Assembly: GCF_025961835.1 (NCBI RefSeq)
Contig: NZ_JAOQOK010000001.1
Span: forward strand, 1,860,001 to 1,924,000
Origin: Sphingobium sp. B2D3C
GTDB taxonomy: Bacteria; Pseudomonadota; Alphaproteobacteria; Sphingomonadales; Sphingomonadaceae
DNA length: 64,000 bases
Direction: 5' to 3'
Each line of letters opens with the position of its first letter. Position 1 is the first letter of the stretch. Below, in pieces: positions 44,147 through 53,693 of the stretch. Below the pieces are notes generated by a model. It made no database searches, was not told the origin of the DNA, and was given only the letters and a program-made list of their open reading frames with translations. The translations under genes and the position numbers were made by a program.

Positions 44147-45265
44147 ATGAGCGAGATTACGCCGACGCCCTTCGGGTTGCCCTCCGACACAGGAGGAAAG
44201 GATTTGGGCGTGTTCCTTCCCATCGCCAACGGCGGATGGATCCTCTCGAAAAACAAGCCGCACATCGATGCGTCCTACAGCTACTGCCGCGATGCGGCGG
44301 TGCTGACGGAAAAGCACGGGCTCGATTTCGCGATGGCGATGGCCAAGTACCGCGGCTTCGGCGGTGAGACCGAACATTGGGACTATCAGCTCGATTCCTA
44401 CCTCACCATTGCCGGCGTGGCGGAAGCGACCAGCCGGGTGAAGGTGTGGGGCACGGTTCACACGCTCCTGCAGAATCCAGGCGTTGTCGCCAAGATGGTC
44501 GCCACGCTGGACCAGATCAGCGGGGGCCGCGCCGGCCTCAACATCGTCACCGGCTCCTATAAGGACGAGTTCGCGCAGATGGGCGCGTGGCGCGACGATG
44601 TGAACCATGATGAGCGCTATGACCTCGCTTATGAATGGATCCAGGCGATCAAGGCGCTGTGGACCGGCGAAACCGTCACGAAGGAAGGCAAATATTTCTC
44701 GCTGGAGGATTGTCGCTCGCTGCCGACACCCTCCACCCGCCCCTTCCTCGTCTGCGCCGGCACCTCCGGCAAGGGCATGCGCTTTTCGGCTGACGAGGTG
44801 GATGCGATCTTCCTCTCCGGCGGCACCCCGGAAGAACTCAAGACCGCCAGTGAGAAGGCCAAGGCCGTCGCTGCCGACATCGGCAAGCCGATCCGCACCT
44901 ATTCGATGATGACGCCCGTGTTTGGCGAGACCGATGCGGAAGCGGAAGCCTTTGCGCAATCCATCCGCGACGGCTTCGACGAAGGCGCGTTGCACGGCAT
45001 GATGCGCGCCTACGGCTTCCTCGACAGCGAGATCGGCAAGGAAAACGACTTCACCCGCAAGAGCCGGGCCGGCTTCATGACCCCCCATGTCATCGGCACG
45101 CCCGAGACGGTGGTCGAGAAGCTCACCGAACTGTTCGAGGTTTCCGGTACGGACGGGCTGATGCTGATCTTCCCCGATTACATGAAGGACATCCCGATCT
45201 TCGGCGAGCGTGTCCTCCCGGTCCTGCGCGAGCGCTTCCCCGGCAAGGTTCCGGTCCATGCCTGA
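44147..45265 (+). CDS. LLM-class flavin-dependent monooxygenase, RutA-like
   Basis: A 372-residue bacterial luciferase-like monooxygenase. Its pattern, GVFLPIANGGWILS, LDFAMAMAKYRGFGGETEHWDYQLDSY, LNIVTGSYKDEFAQMGAW, MGIWPG-like loop, and FGERVLPVLRERFPG at the end, follows E. coli RutA, which opens uracil with a flavin-N5-peroxide. It is not the alkanesulfonate-type. FMNH2 must come from a separate reductase. It overlaps the downstream cysteine hydrolase by eight bases, as rutA precedes rutB. The true substrate is unknown; a cyclic amide or N-heterocycle is suggested. Confidence 0.8.
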   Translation: MSEITPTPFGLPSDTGGKDLGVFLPIANGGWILSKNKPHIDASYSYCRDAAVLTEKHGLDFAMAMAKYRGFGGETEHWDYQLDSYLTIAGVAEATSRVKVWGTVHTLLQNPGVVAKMVATLDQISGGRAGLNIVTGSYKDEFAQMGAWRDDVNHDERYDLAYEWIQAIKALWTGETVTKEGKYFSLEDCRSLPTPSTRPFLVCAGTSGKGMRFSADEVDAIFLSGGTPEELKTASEKAKAVAADIGKPIRTYSMMTPVFGETDAEAEAFAQSIRDGFDEGALHGMMRAYGFLDSEIGKENDFTRKSRAGFMTPHVIGTPETVVEKLTELFEVSGTDGLMLIFPDYMKDIPIFGERVLPVLRERFPGKVPVHA

Positions 45266-45914
45266 CGCGGCGCTCGTGGACATTCCCCACGTCGCCGCCA
45301 GCGATCTGGCGGGGATGATCGCGCCCGAGCGCACCGCGCTGGTGCTGGTGGATATCCAGAACGACTGGGCCGCCCCCGAGGGCCTGCTCGGGCAGCATGG
45401 GGTGGATCTCTCCGCACCCCATGCTGCCATCGACAAGGCCGAGGAGCTGGTCGCCGCGGCGCGTGCGGCTGGCGTCACGCTCGCCTTCGTGCGGGTGGTG
45501 ACGACGCCCGAAACCGATTCCGAGGCGCTCAAGACCTTCTACACGCGTCGCGGCGAACCCGGCGGACAGGTCATCTGCCGCAAGGGCTATGGAGCCGACT
45601 ATTATCGGCTCTTGCCCGAGCCGGGCGATATCGAGGTCGAGAAGGTTCTCTACGATTGCTTCCACGGCACCGACTTTGAAGCCCAGCTCAACGAGCGCGG
45701 CATCGACACGTTGCTGATTACGGGACTGAGCACTGACTGCTGCGTTGACGCCGCAGCCCGCTCGGCCTTCCACCGCAATTTCAATGTGTTTGTCGTATCG
45801 GACGCCACTGCCGCCTATGAGCCCGGACTGCATGAAGCGACGCTCAAGGTGCTCAGCAAGAACTGCGCCCTGATGGTCACCACGCAAGCCGCCAAAACGG
45901 CCTGGACGCTATGA
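45258..45914 (+). CDS. Cysteine hydrolase, isochorismatase family, RutB-like
   Basis: A 218-residue isochorismatase-fold hydrolase. Asp32 in VLVDIQNDW, a Lys at ~129 in VEKVLYDCFHG and a nucleophile Cys161/162 in GLSTDCCVDAAARSA form the triad. RutB hydrolyses peroxyureidoacrylate to carbamate and aminoacrylate. The start ATG 45258 overlaps the monooxygenase gene and its stop overlaps the next MFS gene (ATGA), so the three are translationally coupled. Confidence 0.85.
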   Translation: MPDAALVDIPHVAASDLAGMIAPERTALVLVDIQNDWAAPEGLLGQHGVDLSAPHAAIDKAEELVAAARAAGVTLAFVRVVTTPETDSEALKTFYTRRGEPGGQVICRKGYGADYYRLLPEPGDIEVEKVLYDCFHGTDFEAQLNERGIDTLLITGLSTDCCVDAAARSAFHRNFNVFVVSDATAAYEPGLHEATLKVLSKNCALMVTTQAAKTAWTL

Positions 45915-47200
45915 CCCCGCCGCCGGCGATCGCCCTCGACGCCGCGAACGGCCCTCTCAGCGAAGCGCCCGCACTGAACAAAAGCAGGACCGGCGTGCTG
46001 ATCGCCGCCACGGCGGGCAATGCGCTCGGCAAGACCGCCACGGTTCATGCGGTTTTCGGCACCTTCCTCGTGCCCCTCTCTCAGGAATTCGGCTGGGCAC
46101 GATCGAGCATTTCGATGGTGCTGGCGATCCTAGCCGTCGTGAGCGCATGCATCTATCCGCTCGCCGGCCGCTATGCCGATCGGCATGGCACCCGCAACAT
46201 GGTGCTGTTGGGCAATGTGCTGTTCGCCGCTTCGGTCGCCTGCCTTGCGCTCACGAACGGCAACCTCATGCTGTTCTACCTCAACTTTCTCGCGATCAGC
46301 CTGTTCGGCTCGCTGCCCGCTACCTCGGTCTTCTCGCGCCTGGTGGCGGAATGGTTCGACACCAATCGGGGCACCGCGCTTGGCGTGAGCGCAGGGCTCG
46401 GCAACGGCATTGGCTCGGTCTGCGTGCCGATCATGACCGCGCTGATCGTCTCCACAGCCGGCTGGCGCGCGGGCTATCTGGGGATCGGCGCACTGATCCT
46501 GTGCGTCGGCTTTCCGATCTTTTTCTTCCTACTGCGCGATGCACCGCGCCCGGCAGCGCCGAGCAACCCATCGGAGACAGCCGTCCCCGCCGTGGACGGC
46601 ATGACCCTGCGTGAAGCCATCGGCACCGCACCATTCTGGCTGATGCTCATCGCCATCGCGGCCGGTGGCGGGACCATGATCGCCGTGCTGAGCCATGTCG
46701 TGCCCATTCTGGCGGATCGTGGCTATGGCCTTGGCACCGGCACCGCCATCGTCAGCATCTTCGCGCTCACTGGCTCGCTCTGGCAGATCTTCACCGGGCG
46801 CGTGCTCGACAAGAGCCGCGGGCCGCGCGTGGTCGTGCCGATGTATGCGCTGGCCATTCTCGGCCTGCTGCTGCTCGAATTTTCGCCCTTCGGCGCCCTT
46901 CTGCCCGTTGCCGGCCTGTGCCTTGGCATTGCGCTCGGCGCCCAGTTCGGCGCGCTGCCTTACTTCATCGCCCAATATTTCGGGCTGCGCAGCTTTGGCG
47001 TCATCATCGGCGTCATGTATTCGGCTGTCATCGGCGCGCAGGGCATCACGCCGGTGCTGATGGACCTGAGCTACGACATGATCGGCCATTATCGCGCTGC
47101 GGTGGTCGTCGCCGTCGGCGTGATGGCCGTCGGCAGCCTGCTGCTTTTCCTGCTTCCGCCCTATGCCGCCAACACCGGATCGTCTGCTCCCGCCGAATGA
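45911..47200 (+). CDS. MFS transporter (monocarboxylate/oxalate-type)
   Basis: A 429-residue, 12-helix major facilitator. The first half has ISMVLAILAVVSACIYPLAGRYADRHGTRNMV with the loop 2-3 motif, and GTALGVSAGLGNGIGS; the second half mirrors it with GRVLDKSRGPRVV. It fits the MCT/OFA branch for organic acid exchange. It is the fourth gene of the ribokinase-monooxygenase-hydrolase-MFS run and probably imports the pathway substrate. Confidence 0.87.
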   Translation: MTPPPAIALDAANGPLSEAPALNKSRTGVLIAATAGNALGKTATVHAVFGTFLVPLSQEFGWARSSISMVLAILAVVSACIYPLAGRYADRHGTRNMVLLGNVLFAASVACLALTNGNLMLFYLNFLAISLFGSLPATSVFSRLVAEWFDTNRGTALGVSAGLGNGIGSVCVPIMTALIVSTAGWRAGYLGIGALILCVGFPIFFFLLRDAPRPAAPSNPSETAVPAVDGMTLREAIGTAPFWLMLIAIAAGGGTMIAVLSHVVPILADRGYGLGTGTAIVSIFALTGSLWQIFTGRVLDKSRGPRVVVPMYALAILGLLLLEFSPFGALLPVAGLCLGIALGAQFGALPYFIAQYFGLRSFGVIIGVMYSAVIGAQGITPVLMDLSYDMIGHYRAAVVVAVGVMAVGSLLLFLLPPYAANTGSSAPAE

Positions 47201-47304
47201 GACGGGACGGCGGCCCGCCAAGCGAGAGGACGCCCCACGTCAAGACACCGGCACACCCAAACCGGCATCTTCCAGGCACTTACTCCAGATAGGCGAGTCG
47301 CTGC

Positions 47305-48540
47305 ATGACCTATGAAGGACGGAAAAAATACCTGGCGCTGACGGCGTTCTGCCTGCTGTTTTTCATGCTGAACGCCTTCACATTCAACGGGCTTGGCGTC
47401 GTGCTCCCCTATATGGTCGAGGAGATGGGCTGGCCCTGGGCCGTCGCCGGCCTTGGCTTCACCTTCCTGGGCGTGGCCTGCGGCTTGTCCAGCCTTGCAC
47501 CCGCTATCTCGATCCGGCGCCTCGGCGTTTCCCGCACGATGATGATCGGTGGCGCGCTTCTCCTCATCGGCTTCACCTGCCTGGCCGTTACCAAAACGGC
47601 GATGGTCTACTTCATCGGCACGGCGTTCGCCGGCGTCGGCTTCTCCATGTGCGGCACCACGGGCGGCGTGAACGTCATTTCCCACTCCTTCGAGAAGCGC
47701 TCGACCGCCATGGGCGTGTACTTCACCGCTGGCGGCATGGGCGCAGTTGTCGGGCCGCTGATCGCGTTTTCCACGCAGGCGATCACCGGCGAGTGGCGCC
47801 ATTACTGGTGGACGGCCGCCATTGCCGCCGTGCTGCTCTCGATGTTCGCCGCCCTCGTCACCAGCGACCGGCCCGGTGATGCCGAGGTTGCGCCCAAGCC
47901 CCGGAAAGCCATGGCCACGGACGGCTGGACGGCACGGGCCGCGATGCGCACCGCGCAATATTACATCGTGGTCGGCGTCTACACCTCATTCCTGCTGATC
48001 AACACCACCGTCCACGGCTTTGCGGTGAAGCATCTGACGGAGACCGGCCTGACCATGGGTGCGGCCGCCACCGTGATGAGCGGCATTGCCCTCGTCAGCG
48101 CCGCCGGATCGATGATCGCCGGCATGGCGGGCGAGAAAATCGGCGCGCGCGAGCTCACCTTGCTCTCCATCACCTCCACCTCGCTCGGTGTGCTGGCGCT
48201 GATGATCGGCGGCAATCTGTTCGTCGTCTCGCTGGCCGTGATCGGACTGGGTGTGGGCTTCGGCTTCAGCTATGTCAGCACGGCCATGTTGATGCTCAAC
48301 CTGTTCGGCAAGCGCGCCAATCTCGAGCTCTATTCCACGATGAGCTTGATCTCCACCGCTGCCGCCATCGGCCCGGCGCTGGGCGGCGTCATTCGCGACG
48401 AAACGGGCGGGTTCTCGTTTGTCTTCCTCGGCTGCGCCCTGCTCGGCTTCATCTTCGTCGGAGCCCTGCTCTTGCTCCGCACCCCGGAGCTCCCCCAACA
48501 AGACACAGCGGAGGATGCCGAGCCCGCCTTGGCAGCATGA
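47305..48540 (+). CDS. MFS transporter, second paralogue
   Basis: A 411-residue 12-helix major facilitator of the same broad branch (MTYEGRKKYLALTAFCLLFFMLNAFTFNGLGVVLPYMVEEMGWPW). A motif-A-like loop (RRLGVSRTMMIGG) and a central loop (~195-215) are visible. It ends one base before the M20 hydrolase start. Two MFS genes in tandem suggest separate uptake and efflux, or two related substrates. Confidence 0.87.
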   Translation: MTYEGRKKYLALTAFCLLFFMLNAFTFNGLGVVLPYMVEEMGWPWAVAGLGFTFLGVACGLSSLAPAISIRRLGVSRTMMIGGALLLIGFTCLAVTKTAMVYFIGTAFAGVGFSMCGTTGGVNVISHSFEKRSTAMGVYFTAGGMGAVVGPLIAFSTQAITGEWRHYWWTAAIAAVLLSMFAALVTSDRPGDAEVAPKPRKAMATDGWTARAAMRTAQYYIVVGVYTSFLLINTTVHGFAVKHLTETGLTMGAAATVMSGIALVSAAGSMIAGMAGEKIGARELTLLSITSTSLGVLALMIGGNLFVVSLAVIGLGVGFGFSYVSTAMLMLNLFGKRANLELYSTMSLISTAAAIGPALGGVIRDETGGFSFVFLGCALLGFIFVGALLLLRTPELPQQDTAEDAEPALAA

Positions 48541-48541
48541 C

Positions 48542-49942
48542 ATGACCCAAGCCCAGCCCAAACCCGCTCCGATGTTCGCCCATCCTGCCACGGCTCCCTA
48601 TCAGGTGACCGAAGCCGAGAAGGACGCTCTCGCCGCCGCCATCGATTCCGATGAGCTGGTCGCCCTCGCCCTTGAACTCGGCAACATTCCGAGCCGCTCG
48701 CGTGAGGAAGCCGCCGCCGCGCAATATGTCTATGACTGGATGGATCGCGAAGGCTTCCAGCCCCGCCGCGCCGGCGCCACACCTGAGCGACCCAATATCA
48801 TCGGCGAGTATGGCGGCTTGGGTACGGGCGCCAACCTGCTCTTCACCGCCCATCTCGATACGGAAAGCCCGAGCGGCGACCTCTCGCAGGATAAGTTCCG
48901 CTATCGCGAAACGACGATGCGCGACCCGGAATGGACGCAGTGCTGGCTCGACGAGGACGGGCGCCTGCGCGGCTTCCCCATCTCCAACGATCGCGGGCCG
49001 ATGGCCTGTTTCCTGATGGCGGCCAAGGCGCTGAAGAAGGCGGGCATCGGCCTTGCGGGCAAAACCTGGCTCACCGCCTGCCCCGGCGAGATCGGCCCCG
49101 AGCCGATCGAGGAATTCTCCGGCATCGACTATCTCGGCAAGGATATCGGCGCGCATTATCTGTTCCACCATGGCGGCGTCGCGCCCGATTATGCCATTGC
49201 CGCCGAAGGCACGGATTTCGGCCTGACCTGGCAGGGCTGCGGCTATGCCCTCTTCCGCGTGCGCATCTTCGGCACGGGCATGTTCACGCCGATCCTGGAG
49301 ACGCCGGAGACCGTCGCCCAGCACCTCAACCCCATCTACAAGCTCGGCCCGGTGATCGACGCGCTGCACCAGTGGGGCCGGCAGTGGGAAGCCCAGGGCG
49401 TGTTCGAGACGGCGGGTGGCCTCTCCCTCCCCAAGACGCAGATCGCGTCCGTGCGTGCTGGCGCGCCGACCGACTATGGCGCCGGCACCGAGGTGTGCGC
49501 CGTCTATGTGGAAGTGTGCCTCGCACCCGGGCAAAAGTCGGCGCAGGCCTATCACCAGATCGTCGCGGCGATGCGCACGCTCGATCTCGACAGCTTCGAT
49601 GTCGAGCCAATGGTCGTCCGCCACGGTTTCGTTGCCGACGCGGACGAAGTCGCGCCACTCGCCGGCGCGGTGGATGCCGCTACGCGCCTCGCTCGGCAGG
49701 CGCCGGTGGAGCGCGCGCATCCTATCTATTCCAGCATGTGGCGCGACCATAATGTGTTCAACATGCAGGGCATTCCCGCCATCACGACCGGCATGCCACG
49801 CTGGCGCCCGGCACCCGAGGATCTGCACTCCAGCGCTCTCATCTATGCACTGACCATGCTGGCCGTATGCGGACGCTCCGAGCACGCACCAAATTCTGCT
49901 GCGATTTCATCTGTTTACGGGGGCAGGGATGACCCATTCTGA
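48542..49942 (+). CDS. M20-family metallohydrolase
   Basis: A 466-residue M20 peptidase or amidohydrolase. Zinc-site residues seen: His104-x-Asp106 (FTAHLDTE), Asp150 (SNDRGPM), Glu183 (CPGEIGPE) as the catalytic-base region, and AAEGTDF for the other site. It looks closer to the YgeY/DapE-like branch that cleaves N-acyl or peptide-like amide bonds in the cytoplasm. No signal peptide. The product of the upstream amide-cleaving enzymes is a plausible substrate. Followed by an unusual AraC fusion gene. Confidence 0.83.
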   Translation: MTQAQPKPAPMFAHPATAPYQVTEAEKDALAAAIDSDELVALALELGNIPSRSREEAAAAQYVYDWMDREGFQPRRAGATPERPNIIGEYGGLGTGANLLFTAHLDTESPSGDLSQDKFRYRETTMRDPEWTQCWLDEDGRLRGFPISNDRGPMACFLMAAKALKKAGIGLAGKTWLTACPGEIGPEPIEEFSGIDYLGKDIGAHYLFHHGGVAPDYAIAAEGTDFGLTWQGCGYALFRVRIFGTGMFTPILETPETVAQHLNPIYKLGPVIDALHQWGRQWEAQGVFETAGGLSLPKTQIASVRAGAPTDYGAGTEVCAVYVEVCLAPGQKSAQAYHQIVAAMRTLDLDSFDVEPMVVRHGFVADADEVAPLAGAVDAATRLARQAPVERAHPIYSSMWRDHNVFNMQGIPAITTGMPRWRPAPEDLHSSALIYALTMLAVCGRSEHAPNSAAISSVYGGRDDPF

Positions 49943-50041
49943 AACAGCCGCCGCGTGATGGATTGACCGGGCTCTCTCAGGCGCGCATCTTGGCGGGCAT
50001 AAAGACCCGGGAGAGGCGCACCAAAACATAGAGAACCGCCG

Positions 50042-52387
50042 TTGCGCTCGACTACAAATGCCTACCCCAAGGAGCAGCGACTCAGCGCATGGAGCTTTGC
50101 GCTCAAGCGCGTTTCGATCACGCTGGAAGCGGCCGACGAGGCCACGCTTTACGGCGAGCTTATCCAGTTCACCAGCAGCAACGGCATCGTGTTTGTGCGC
50201 CTGCTGGCCACCGCTCAGGAATATACCGTTGATTTTCGCGACGAGCCGGGCTGCTTCTGGCTGGCCGTGACGCTCGATGCGCCAAGCGTGGCGCGCAACG
50301 CCACCACCAGCTTCACCCTCGATGATGGTCACATGGTCTGCGCGCGCAGCGAAATGCCGATGTCGCTGCAGTTCACCGGCGATCACCGCGTGCTGTTGCT
50401 CAAGATTCCGCCGCGCGCGCTCGATCAGCGCCTCAAGGCCCTGCTACCCGAAAAGCCCCGGCACCTTTCCGCCGACAGCGGCCCTGCCCGCCTGCTCTCC
50501 ACCGTGCTGCGCTCGCTGGCGGACATGGGCAATGACGTGACGGACGAGGAACTACGTCCCGTCGAACTGGCCCTGCCCGAGTTTCTGCTGGCCAGCCTGC
50601 TCAACGATGCGCCGGCCCGCGCGCTCGGGGGCGCCGCGGGGATGCGCGCCGCGCTGCTGGAGCGGATCTTCCAAACCATCGAGATGCGCCTCTCGGACCC
50701 CAATCTGAATTACCAGCAGGTTGCCGCCGAACATGGTATCTCGCCGCGCTATCTGCAGAAGCTGTTCGAATCCATAGACGACAGCTTTGGCCATTATGTG
50801 AAGGTGCGGCGGCTGGAGCGCTGCCGGCTCGACCTGCGCAGTCCGCTCCACGTCCAGAAATCGATCTCGGACATTCTGTTCCAATGGGGCTTCAACGATT
50901 CCGCCTCGTTCAGCCGCGCCTTCCGCGAGCAATATGGCATTTCCCCGCGCGACTATCGCAAGATGCCGGCCGTGGACGAGGCCGATCATGGCCCCGACAC
51001 GCTGCGGCGCGGTCGGTCGACGGCCAAGCGGGCGGTCAACGACGAAGCCGCCGTCGCGCCGGTCGAGGAGTTGGACAGCGGCGAGGCGGAAACAGACGGC
51101 GTCGAGGCCAATGTCATCCCGGCGATCGGCGATGAAGGCACGGTGCGGCATCATCATCTGCCGGTGAGCCCGCGCACGGTCCATTGGGGCTATTTCAGCT
51201 CGGCGATCAAACCGGCGCTGATGGTGCGCTCGGGCGACTTCGTGACGGTGGAGACGCTAACCCACCACGCCAATGACGATCCCGAACGCATGGTCGAGGG
51301 CGATCATGGCGCAGAGAGCGTCTATCGCTGGGACGAGACAGGCCGGGCTATCGAGCGGCGCGGTGCTGGCCCGATGAGCGCCAGCGAGTTCGGGCGCGGC
51401 CCCGGCGAGGGCTTTGGCGTGCACATCTGCACCGGGCCGATCGCCATTCAGGGCGCGGAGCCGGGCGACATCATCGAAGTACGCATCCTCAGCCTGGAGC
51501 CGCGTCGGAGCGGCAATCCGCGCTTTCAGGGCAAGTCCTTCGGCAGCAATGCCGCAACCTTCTGGGGCTTCCACTATAACGATCTGCTCACCGAGCCTAA
51601 GAACCGCGAAGTGATCACCATCTACGAGGTTGAATCCGGCGGCGAACGGCGACCGACCGCGCATGCGGTCTACTCCTATCACTGGACACCGCAGACCGAC
51701 CCCTCGGGCACCGTCCACGAGCGTTATGATTATCCGGGCGTGCCGGTCGATCCCGAGACGATCGAGCGCAATTACGACATCCTCCAGAATGTCGAAATCC
51801 CGATCCGCCCGCATTTCGGCGTCATCGCGCTGGCGCCGGCCCATGCCGAGCCGGTCGATACCATTCCGCCCAGCGCCTTTGGCGGCAATATGGACAATTG
51901 GCGGACCGGCCCCGGATCGAGCGTGTTCCTGCCCGTGCAGGTCTCGGGCGGACTGCTTTCGCTCGGCGACCCACATGCCTCGCAGGGCGATTCCGAACTA
52001 TGCGGCACCGCCATCGAATGCTCGATGACCGCGCTCATTCAGGTGATCCGCCACCCCGCCGGCGAGCTGACCGGCAAGCTGCGCGACCTCGATTATCCTA
52101 TGATCGAGACCGAGACCGAATGGGTCATCATGGGCTTCAGCCACCCGGATTATCTGAAGGAACTGGGCGAGGACGCGCAGAGCGAAGTCTACAAGCGCGC
52201 GTCCATCGATGCCGCCATGCGCGACGCGTTCCGCAAGGCGCGGCGGTTCCTGATGACCACCAAGGATCTCTCGGAAGACGAAACCATCTCGCTTCTGTCG
52301 GTCGGGGTGGATTTCGGCATCTCGCAGGTCGCCAACGGCAATTGGGGCGTCCACGCGATCATTCGCAAGGAACTATTTACCGCCTGA
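50042..52387 (+). CDS. AraC-family regulator fused to acetamidase/formamidase domain
   Basis: A 781-residue fusion. Residues 1-~195 look like the AraC-binding-like sensor, ~205-308 form the AraC double helix-turn-helix (NLNYQQVAAEHGISPRYLQKLFESIDDSFGHY and SDILFQWGFNDSASFSRAFREQYGISPRDYR), ~309-368 is a charged linker, and ~369-781 is an FmdA/AmdA domain. FmdA marks are HWGYFSSAIKP, THHANDDPERM, TGPIAIQGAEPGDIIEVR, HFGVIALAP, AFGGNMDNWR and GDPHASQGD with GTAIE. The start is a TTG at 50042 because an in-frame stop lies at 50000 and no ATG precedes the sensor; its ribosome binding site is weak, so the N-terminus is uncertain. It converges on the serine hydrolase, with the last 11 bases overlapping. 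Regulator-enzyme fusions of this kind are rare; whether it binds DNA, hydrolyses an amide, or both, is unknown. Confidence 0.8.
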   Translation: MRSTTNAYPKEQRLSAWSFALKRVSITLEAADEATLYGELIQFTSSNGIVFVRLLATAQEYTVDFRDEPGCFWLAVTLDAPSVARNATTSFTLDDGHMVCARSEMPMSLQFTGDHRVLLLKIPPRALDQRLKALLPEKPRHLSADSGPARLLSTVLRSLADMGNDVTDEELRPVELALPEFLLASLLNDAPARALGGAAGMRAALLERIFQTIEMRLSDPNLNYQQVAAEHGISPRYLQKLFESIDDSFGHYVKVRRLERCRLDLRSPLHVQKSISDILFQWGFNDSASFSRAFREQYGISPRDYRKMPAVDEADHGPDTLRRGRSTAKRAVNDEAAVAPVEELDSGEAETDGVEANVIPAIGDEGTVRHHHLPVSPRTVHWGYFSSAIKPALMVRSGDFVTVETLTHHANDDPERMVEGDHGAESVYRWDETGRAIERRGAGPMSASEFGRGPGEGFGVHICTGPIAIQGAEPGDIIEVRILSLEPRRSGNPRFQGKSFGSNAATFWGFHYNDLLTEPKNREVITIYEVESGGERRPTAHAVYSYHWTPQTDPSGTVHERYDYPGVPVDPETIERNYDILQNVEIPIRPHFGVIALAPAHAEPVDTIPPSAFGGNMDNWRTGPGSSVFLPVQVSGGLLSLGDPHASQGDSELCGTAIECSMTALIQVIRHPAGELTGKLRDLDYPMIETETEWVIMGFSHPDYLKELGEDAQSEVYKRASIDAAMRDAFRKARRFLMTTKDLSEDETISLLSVGVDFGISQVANGNWGVHAIIRKELFTA

Positions 52388-53693
52388 TCGCTGGCTCCCG
52401 CTCGGCAAGCACGGCCTGCGCTGCCTGATCGACGAGGCGCCGCAATCTGATCGTCCGATCCACGAAGGCCGGGCCGACCAGCACATTGGTCATAACGATG
52501 GCGACCAGATTTCGGCCGGGATGGACGAAGAAATAGCTGTTGGCGGACCCCGACCAGCCGCCGGCGCCGGCCGGCATCCCGCCGCGCTGCTCGCTGACCG
52601 CATCGCCGAGGCCCAGGCCATAGCCGAACAGGACATTCTCGTGCGGCTGCCCGCCAGTCTCCAGCCGGGGCTGGAACATCTGGTCCACTGTCTCCGGCCG
52701 GAGGAGGCGCTTGCCGTGCCACGTCCCCCGATTGGCCAGCATCTGCGCGAAGTTCAGATAATCATGCAGTGTGCCGGCCAGCGCCCCGCCGCCGTCGAAC
52801 GGCCGGGCCGGATCGCGATATTCGGACGTCGCCGCCGGCTCGATAGCCTGCAGGCCGCCGTCCACCGCGGCATAATTGGTGACAAGCCGTGTGGCGCGCG
52901 CATCGTCCACCACGAAGCGCGTGTCGGTCATCTCGAGCGGATCGAAAATGCGGGCTTGCAAAAACGCATCGAGCCCCTGCCCCGTCACCCGCTCGATCAG
53001 GGCGCCCAGAATGCCGGTGGAGTTGCCATAAGAGAAGCGCGCGCCGGGCTGATGCAGCAGCGGGGCCTTGGCGAGGCGCGCAATCAGCTCGTCCATCGTC
53101 CTGGCTGGCGGCGCATCATCGGCATTCTGCCCGACCCCGCCAGCGCGCATCACCCCATGGCGGCGATAATATTGCTGCACCGGGCCGTCGCCGGTGAAAT
53201 TGTAAGTTACTCCGCTGCTATGGGTGAGCAGATCGCCGATGGTCACCGGGCGGTTCAGCGGCTCGGTCACCATCGCATCGAGGCTGCCGCTCTTATAGAC
53301 CCGCAGATCGGCGAATTCCGGCATGTAGCGGCTGAGCGGCGCATCGATGGCGATCTTGCCTTCTTCCACCAGCATCATCACCGCGACGCTCGTGATCGGC
53401 TTGGTCATCGAATAGAGCCGGAAGATCGCATCGACGGGCAGTGCGCGGTCGGCTTCGAGGTCCAGCTTACCGGTCGAAACGCGAAGCCGCTCCCGGCCGT
53501 CCTTGACGATCACGGCCTGCGCATTGGGCAGTTCCCGCGCGTCGACCATGGCCTGCAGCCCCGCACGCAGGGCGGACAGTGCATCGGCCGGCGCGACGGC
53601 CTCTGCCGCAGCACCGGCCTTGGCCGCGAGCGGCGTGGCCGTCAGCCCCAGACAGGCCAGCGCACCAGCCGCCAGTCGGGCGGCGGCCCGCAT
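52377..53693 (-). CDS. Serine hydrolase, class C beta-lactamase family (exported)
   Basis: A 438-residue protein with signal peptide (1-~24). The active Ser95-x-x-Lys98 is in LYSMTKPI and the second motif Tyr222-Gly-Asn224 is in RFSYGNSTG; a third KTG-like region is not clear. The group includes esterases and peptidases as well as beta-lactamases, so a resistance role should not be assumed. It starts at the last base of the TauD stop (TGATG), so it is translationally coupled to the dioxygenase. Confidence 0.85.
   Translation of the reverse strand: MRAAARLAAGALACLGLTATPLAAKAGAAAEAVAPADALSALRAGLQAMVDARELPNAQAVIVKDGRERLRVSTGKLDLEADRALPVDAIFRLYSMTKPITSVAVMMLVEEGKIAIDAPLSRYMPEFADLRVYKSGSLDAMVTEPLNRPVTIGDLLTHSSGVTYNFTGDGPVQQYYRRHGVMRAGGVGQNADDAPPARTMDELIARLAKAPLLHQPGARFSYGNSTGILGALIERVTGQGLDAFLQARIFDPLEMTDTRFVVDDARATRLVTNYAAVDGGLQAIEPAATSEYRDPARPFDGGGALAGTLHDYLNFAQMLANRGTWHGKRLLRPETVDQMFQPRLETGGQPHENVLFGYGLGLGDAVSEQRGGMPAGAGGWSGSANSYFFVHPGRNLVAIVMTNVLVGPAFVDRTIRLRRLVDQAAQAVLAEREPAIRR

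Noticed and set aside
43049..45532. An 827-codon open frame on the minus strand under the ribokinase and monooxygenase genes
   Set aside because: It is the antisense of strongly conserved genes, repetitive in Arg/Gly/Glu, without domain or ribosome binding site; a GC-rich shadow.
52377..53693. Beta-lactamase resistance gene
   Set aside because: Only the shared Ser-x-x-Lys fold is visible and it is coupled to a dioxygenase; the broad serine hydrolase call is safer.
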